Source: Gammaproteobacteria bacterium (GTDB lineage: Bacteria; Pseudomonadota; Gammaproteobacteria; Xanthomonadales; SZUA-36). Taken from it: a stretch of 64,000 nt of DNA. Below are positions 59,930 through 64,000 of the stretch, piece after piece (position 1 is the first letter of the stretch; each line of letters begins with the position of its first letter). The notes beneath the pieces are model-generated. The model was not told where the DNA came from, ran no database searches, and saw only the letters and a program-made list of their open reading frames with translations. Location: contig JAUIBE010000001.1 in assembly GCA_030428105.1 (NCBI GenBank), positions 124,001 to 188,000 of the forward strand, given 5' to 3'. The position numbers and the translations under genes were made by a program.

Positions 59930-60394
59930 ATGTCAGAACTCTTGAACCAGCAGTTGGGCAGGGAAGAAATCGCGGCCCTGTCCTCGGCCTACATTGACCA
60001 GGGGGTAAAAAAGGACGCCTGGGAAATCTGTGAAATCTCGGTGGATGGCCCGATCCTCAAGGCGCGACTTCGCATGACCGGTTTCTTTGTCTCGCCAACC
60101 GACCCGGGCGGCTTCCACCTGACGATTTTCTCTACCCAGGAATTCCTCGCCCAGTTGGCCAACATCTACCTGCACCTGGCCGCCGGCTACACGACCAAGG
60201 AACGCGAGACCTGGATGCGCGAGTGCTCGATCACCAGCCGCAAGACGATTCGCGACCCGGAAAACATCCAGGTGGAAATCGATTTCTTCGGCCTCAAGAA
60301 AATCGGCGGCGGGGTTGCCTCGATGGCCAATGCCCGGGTATTCGATGATGAGGGCGGCCTGTTTACCGCCCGGCTGAAGGGGTTACTTCGCTAG
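59930..60394 (+). CDS. Hotdog-fold protein resembling FcoT acyl-CoA thioesterase
   Basis: A 154-residue cytoplasmic protein with no signal. The pattern of a short N-terminal helix, a beta strand, a long hydrophobic helix (HLTIFSTQEFLAQLANIYLHLAAG) and then several strands (NIQVEIDFFGLKKIGG, SMANARVFDDEGGLF, TARLKGLL) fits a hotdog thioesterase. By memory it resembles FcoT of Mycobacterium tuberculosis (Rv0098), whose gene neighbours a TauD-like dioxygenase in isonitrile lipopeptide loci; here too such a dioxygenase gene is next door. This is suggestive only. It lies in one operon with the ATP-grasp gene. ATG 59930 has AAAGG about 7 bases before. Confidence 0.5.
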   Translation: MSELLNQQLGREEIAALSSAYIDQGVKKDAWEICEISVDGPILKARLRMTGFFVSPTDPGGFHLTIFSTQEFLAQLANIYLHLAAGYTTKERETWMRECSITSRKTIRDPENIQVEIDFFGLKKIGGGVASMANARVFDDEGGLFTARLKGLLR

Positions 60395-60401
60395 GCGCCG
60401 G

Positions 60402-61298
60402 TTACGCCTGGCGATAGCCAAAGCGGGTCAACAGAACCCTTGCGCAGTCGCGCTCCAGCGGCCTGCGACCGTGCATCACCCGCGAGTTATCCAACACCAG
60501 CACATCGCCATCGGCCAGCCGGTTCTCAAACGCCACGGCGTCCTGGGTATCGATAAGCTGGTTGATCACCGCTGCCGAAAGCGGCTCGCCATCGCCGAAG
60601 CGCACCTGGTTGGTTTCCAGCGCGTAAGCGCGCGCATCGCGGTAGCGCGGATGCGGCACCTGCGGCAGGTGCGCCAGGATGGCATTGCAGAACACCTTCG
60701 CACCCGCCGCATCGGCTTGAATAGCGGAACGACGGCAGCGGTAATGCATGATGTCGTCTTCGAAGCGCCACTCCAGCGAAGGGTAGCGCTGGCGAATCTC
60801 TTCAAGCTGGTCACGCGAATCCGTCTCGAACTCCGCCTGCCAGCGCGGTGGCTCCCAGCGTGACTCGAATATCACGCCCTCGTCCTCGAATCGCGCCCTG
60901 AGCGCATCAGGCATCCGCTGAACGAACGCCCGCCCGTCAACGATAAGCCCTTCCCCACCCTGCTCCACCGGAGCCGCCAGGCAAGCAAAGAAAGCGAGCT
61001 CGGGTTCGGCAAAGGGGCGGTAGGAAGCCTCGCTGTGCGCCAACAGGGTGATGTTGCTTTCCGGCGCCCTGGCGGTAAACCCGTCGCTTTGTCCCTGGGG
61101 CAGGCGTTCGCGGCTGGCGATGCGGTAAAACCGCCTGCACAACTTGCGAGAAAAACGCTCGAAGGATTCAAGATCCCAATGGAAGCCACGCAGCAAGACG
61201 GCGCCGCTGTCGGCAACCTGCCGCTCCACTTCACCCGGCACAACTGAAGCAAGCGCCAGGCCGGGGCTGCCGTGCAGCGCGTTCACCCGGGTTTTCAT
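60402..61298 (-). CDS. TauD/TfdA-type Fe(II)/2-oxoglutarate dioxygenase
   Basis: A 298-residue enzyme. Iron ligands are His88 and Glu90 (LLAHSEASYRP; Glu in place of the more common Asp, as in SyrP-like members) and His276 (NSRVMHGRRPLE). Arg287 is positioned to bind 2-oxoglutarate. GAVLLRGFHWD is the family N-terminal block. Relatives hydroxylate, halogenate, desaturate or form isonitriles. ATG 61298 follows GGAGG at proper distance; a GTG four codons earlier is in frame. It converges on the FcoT-like gene with 7 bases between stops. Confidence 0.82.
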   Translation of the reverse strand: MKTRVNALHGSPGLALASVVPGEVERQVADSGAVLLRGFHWDLESFERFSRKLCRRFYRIASRERLPQGQSDGFTARAPESNITLLAHSEASYRPFAEPELAFFACLAAPVEQGGEGLIVDGRAFVQRMPDALRARFEDEGVIFESRWEPPRWQAEFETDSRDQLEEIRQRYPSLEWRFEDDIMHYRCRRSAIQADAAGAKVFCNAILAHLPQVPHPRYRDARAYALETNQVRFGDGEPLSAAVINQLIDTQDAVAFENRLADGDVLVLDNSRVMHGRRPLERDCARVLLTRFGYRQA

Positions 61299-61351
61299 GG
61301 CTGCCTCCACCGGGGCGCGTTACCTGGCCGCGCTAAAAGCGGCCCGTGCAC

Positions 61352-62245
61352 TCACGGCTTGAGGGTTAGCACGTCGGTGTGGATCAGCATCAACACCTCT
61401 TCGGCAGTATTGCCCAGGAACTTCGCACGGGCGCCCTTGCGGCCCACGGTGCCGATGACCAGCAACTGGGCCTTGACCCGGGCGGATTCACTGACAATCA
61501 CCTTGGATGCCGGTCCGCGCTTGAGAATGATGTTCTTTTCGGCAATATCGTACTTTGCCGCCAGCTTTTTCACTTTCGGCTCGAGCTTTTCTTTCAGCTC
61601 GCGCGCATGGCTGTGTTCATCGATAAGGTCCAACTCGGTAAGCACCGGTGAAATATGCAGGGCGTGCACCAGGTAAAGCGGGCAACCCAGCGCCTCGGCG
61701 TACTTCCGGGAAGTCTCGATCACTTTTTCGTTCAGCTTTTGCTTGCTGCGCGAACGGGTCGCCAGGTCTACCGCGGCAACCACCGGGCGGGTCTTGCGCC
61801 ATTGCTTGTCTGAAACGATCAGGGTCGGCACAGAGCAGTCGCGAATCAGGTGCCAGTCGGTGGGTGTGTAGGCAAAGGTCTCGCTGCGGTGCCCCGTCTT
61901 CACCACCGCCACCGGTGGGTTTTTCTTGCACGCATCCTCCACCCATTCATGCACCCGCTTGGACCAAACCACCTCGCTGCTCACTTTCAGCCCTGGCCGC
62001 TGGTGCTTCTCGACTTGCCGGGCCAGGCTTTCGCTGCGGTGCTTCAGCAGGTCTTTCTGGACCCGTTCTGCGATCGCCGGGTTGGAATCTTTCAGCGATG
62101 CGAGTGACTCGTGGAAAAAGGCCACCACGTGGGCCTTGCAACCCAGCGCCTCGGCCAGGTGAAAACCACGGCCCAGGGCGACCTGGCGGTTTTCTTCACG
62201 GTCGGCAATGATCAATACAGTCTTGTCTGATTTCTTGGCTGGCAT
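61352..62245 (-). CDS. Tandem universal stress protein, UspE-like
   Basis: A 297-residue cytoplasmic protein built of two Usp domains (about 8-145 and 150-297). The C-terminal domain keeps a version of the ATP-binding motif: GTVGRKGARAKFLGNTAEEVL, with Gly-x2-Gly-x9-Gly and Asn where Ser/Thr is usual. The N-terminal domain (VLIIADREENRQVALGRGFHLAEALG) lacks it (KTGHRSETFAYTPTDW), as in UspE. Such proteins support survival under starvation or oxidative stress. ATG 62245 gives MPAKKSDK; a TTG two codons before is in frame. Confidence 0.87.
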   Translation of the reverse strand: MPAKKSDKTVLIIADREENRQVALGRGFHLAEALGCKAHVVAFFHESLASLKDSNPAIAERVQKDLLKHRSESLARQVEKHQRPGLKVSSEVVWSKRVHEWVEDACKKNPPVAVVKTGHRSETFAYTPTDWHLIRDCSVPTLIVSDKQWRKTRPVVAAVDLATRSRSKQKLNEKVIETSRKYAEALGCPLYLVHALHISPVLTELDLIDEHSHARELKEKLEPKVKKLAAKYDIAEKNIILKRGPASKVIVSESARVKAQLLVIGTVGRKGARAKFLGNTAEEVLMLIHTDVLTLKP

Positions 62246-62388
62246 ATTCAATCGAAGTTTCGGTGGAAAACACTCGAATTGTACACCGTCCGCGCGCCGC
62301 CATCAGTGGCAATGCCCCGGTCTTTGCCTTTGCCTCGACCGGTTGGACATCGCTGCCTATACTGCCGTTTGTTCAGCTGCCCCGATTG

Positions 62389-62414
62389 CCAACCCTGACC
62401 GCCAACCCTGACCG
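62389..62414 (+). repeat. Two 13-bp tandem repeats before the glycosyltransferase gene
   Basis: CCAACCCTGACCG occurs twice without a gap (62389-62401 and 62402-62414), and a third, degenerate unit starts CCAAACCCGG. It lies in the 210-base gap between the divergent stress protein and glycosyltransferase genes; nothing else stands out in this gap. Confidence 0.6.
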
Positions 62415-62455
62415 CCAAACCCGGCCGACAACCCCAACCTCCTGCCTCAAAAACG

Positions 62456-63289
62456 ATGTATGCCAACCACAAAGTCATTGTCGTGCTGCCAGCCTACAAC
62501 GCCGCCAGCACCGTGTTGCGCACCTGCCGGGAGGTGCTTGAGCAGCCGTATGTTGATGGAGTCATCCTGGTAGACGACGCAAGCCAGGATGAGACCGCGC
62601 AACTGGCCGCCACGCTGGACGGCGTTACGGTTCACCGCCATGCCGAGAACCTGGGTTACGGAGCCAACCAGAAAACCTGCTATCGCCTGGCGCTGGAAGC
62701 CGGCGCAGGCATCGTCATCATGGTGCACCCCGATTACCAGTACTCCCCGCGACTGATTGCCGGGATGGTGCGCACGATTGGCGATGGTGAGCATCATTGC
62801 GTGATCGGTTCGCGCATCCTGGGCGGCCGAGCCCTGGCAGGCGGCATGCCACGCTGGCGCTACGTCGGCAACCGCTTCCTGACCACTGTGCAGAACTGGC
62901 TGACCGGCGCCCGCTTGTCGGAGTACCACACCGGCTACCGCGCCTTTTCGCGAACCCTGCTGCAGCAGCTTCCGTTGCAACGCAACTCGAACGACTTCGT
63001 TTTTGACAACCAGGTACTCGCGCAAATTCTCTGGCGAGGATTCAGCATCGCCGAGATCAGCTGCCCAACCAGTTACCACGCCCAGGCTTCGTCGATCGGA
63101 TTTGCGGCTTGCCTGCGCTACGGGTTTGGCTGCCTGGGCGTTGGCGCACGCTACTGGCTGGCGCGAAAAGGCTGGTTCAGCGCTCCGGACTACCTCGCTC
63201 CGGCCAGGCCGGAACCAGCAGCTACTGCGGGCAGTCCCGGGCCGGACCAGCCCCCAGCTCCTGGGCGTGAAAATACTCGAAGACCTTGA
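62456..63289 (+). CDS. Family 2 glycosyltransferase
   Basis: A 277-residue GT-A enzyme of the dolichyl-phosphate mannose/undecaprenyl-phosphate type. VVLPAYNAASTV opens the nucleotide-sugar fold; VDDASQD (Asp40-Asp41) and HPDYQY (Asp93) are metal and sugar-nucleotide contacts; EYHTGYRAFS is a family block near the acceptor site. No membrane helix is present, unlike GtrB-type members. The last 40 residues are a proline-rich tail that overlaps the convergent glycosyltransferase gene by 68 bases, so the true stop could be worth confirming. It may load a lipid carrier for the neighbouring ArnT-like enzyme. Confidence 0.85.
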   Translation: MYANHKVIVVLPAYNAASTVLRTCREVLEQPYVDGVILVDDASQDETAQLAATLDGVTVHRHAENLGYGANQKTCYRLALEAGAGIVIMVHPDYQYSPRLIAGMVRTIGDGEHHCVIGSRILGGRALAGGMPRWRYVGNRFLTTVQNWLTGARLSEYHTGYRAFSRTLLQQLPLQRNSNDFVFDNQVLAQILWRGFSIAEISCPTSYHAQASSIGFAACLRYGFGCLGVGARYWLARKGWFSAPDYLAPARPEPAATAGSPGPDQPPAPGRENTRRP

Positions 63290-64000
63290 CCCCACCCCAC
63301 AGCGCCAGGCGGTCGCTGGTTTGCACGCTTCCAAACAGACGGCACAGGCGGGACAGGGTCTCGTACCGCCGTTGCGGCCGGTGCTTGCCCCGCTCCGCCG
63401 CCAGGAAAACCACCAGCGCGCTTTCGCCCTCGTGCCCGGCCAGGGCCTGTTCGTCCAGCGACCAGATACGAAATTGCAGCGCCCGGCCATCGGATCGCGC
63501 CTTGGCGCCATCGATGGTGTAAGCCCGGGGTGCGCCGTGGTACATCAGGTGTGCGGCGACCCCGTAGTGGTCGCCAATCACCAGGTCGGTGCCCAGCACC
63601 TGCTCCAGGACGAAAGCCCGATCGGCCATTTCCCGCCAGCCAACAAAGTTGCTGTTGAGAGGAAATACCAGGCCCGGCGCGCGCTGCCACAGTTGGTTGG
63701 TATGCGCCTGCATCAACAACATCAACGCCAACGCCACGCTGGCCACGGCCGCCAGCGCAACCGTCGAACGACTGAGCCAGGCCGGCGCCGACCCAAGCAT
63801 CCGTGGAGCCACCACCAGCAAGGGCAGGTAACCGACCAGCGGCCAGTGATAGTTCGCGTAGCCGTGCCCCATGAACGGGCTAAGCAGGAAATACACCCCG
63901 GCGCCCAGGGTCGCAAACCACCACAACAGGCAGTAGCGATCATTCCCGTTACGTGCACCGCGCGCCAGGTTCATCCAGGCCAAAACCAGGAAGCCGAACA
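63222..64000 (-). CDS. C-terminal part of GT39/ArnT-like membrane glycosyltransferase, partial
   Basis: The frame is open to the right edge, covering at least 259 residues of C-terminus. Membrane helices appear near the edge (LWWFATLGAGVYFLLSPF, PLVGYLPLLVVAPRML and STVALAAVASVALALMLLM), followed by a soluble periplasmic domain of about 130 residues. HGYANYHWPLVGYLP fits the late helix-loop region of dolichyl-phosphate-mannose-protein mannosyltransferase-like (GT39/GT83) enzymes, which move a sugar from a lipid carrier outside the membrane. With the convergent GT2 gene it may form a carrier-loading and transfer pair. Confidence 0.65.
   Translation of the reverse strand, partial: FGFLVLAWMNLARGARNGNDRYCLLWWFATLGAGVYFLLSPFMGHGYANYHWPLVGYLPLLVVAPRMLGSAPAWLSRSTVALAAVASVALALMLLMQAHTNQLWQRAPGLVFPLNSNFVGWREMADRAFVLEQVLGTDLVIGDHYGVAAHLMYHGAPRAYTIDGAKARSDGRALQFRIWSLDEQALAGHEGESALVVFLAAERGKHRPQRRYETLSRLCRLFGSVQTSDRLALWGGVKVFEYFHAQELGAGPARDCPQ

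Noticed and set aside
62447-63511. 354-codon open frame opposite the GT2 gene
   Set aside because: The GT2 motifs are clear on the plus strand. The antisense frame would also overlap the ArnT-like gene on the same strand in another frame.
1-64000. CRISPR arrays, tRNA and rRNA genes, insertion sequences, phage genes
   Set aside because: No spaced direct-repeat array, tRNA-like T-arm and cloverleaf, rRNA block, transposase or phage structural gene was recognised on either strand.

Overview
The window is dense, GC-rich (by eye about 60%) chromosomal DNA of a Gram-negative gammaproteobacterium. I read about 57 protein genes, two of them cut by the window edges. I saw no tRNA, rRNA, CRISPR array, insertion sequence or phage gene. 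Type IV minor pilin genes with PilY1, an OprI/Lpp-type lipoprotein, LytTR signalling, an Ada-AlkA fusion and many exported proteins point to the Xanthomonadales/Chromatiales area. Two features fit a Wenzhouxiangella- or Marinicella-like genome: C-terminal 'GFE' tails and WYN...WFTYD modules on secreted proteins. That placement is an inference from gene style, not a match.

Layout. 1-1561: two exported or membrane proteins of unknown role and a small orphan. 1722-8042: a Tat-exported flavin oxidase, a large secreted multidomain protein and a secreted M14 carboxypeptidase. 8109-12425: a transsulfuration enzyme, an alkylation-repair pair (ada-alkA fusion plus ogt) and a lipoprotein phosphoesterase. 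12438-16997: a second flavin oxidase (lipoprotein), a LytTR regulator with its LytS-type kinase, and a quinone oxidoreductase. 16977-22342: an OmpR-type two-component system divergent from a PspA-membrane protein-VWA operon. 22425-36554: two complete tandem copies, both on the minus strand, of a minor pilin operon (fimT/gspH, pilV, pilW, pilX, pilY1, pilY2-like, pilE-like). 36629-42337: an amidohydrolase, a beta-propeller protein, an esterase, a sulfotransferase-like protein and a PiuC-like dioxygenase. 42469-47799: PEP carboxylase, a DUF6524 protein, and an OprI-like lipoprotein between two L,D-transpeptidases. 47973-53500: a MacAB-like export operon with two separate permeases. 53527-57270: a D,D-peptidase, a secreted modular protein and an exported amidohydrolase. 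57267-61298: P450, membrane protein, ATP-grasp, FcoT-like thioesterase and TauD-like dioxygenase genes. 61352-64000: a tandem universal stress protein and two glycosyltransferases.

How the genes work together. The clearest unit is the duplicated pilus-tip operon, which should give the cell two alternative PilY1 tips. The most speculative is 57267-61298. There, two divergent operons share an overlapping, symmetric TATAAT at 59002-59009, and the encoded enzymes (P450, ATP-grasp ligase, hotdog thioesterase, Fe/2OG dioxygenase) look like a compact small-molecule pathway. Several start regions carry unusual structures: a 13-bp palindrome across the ada-alkA start codon, a bulged palindrome across the next lipoprotein start, and 21-bp-period direct repeats upstream of the LytTR regulator.

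Genes are so tightly packed that no gap exceeds 300 bases. The largest is 1090-1342 (253 bases), where I see no gene.
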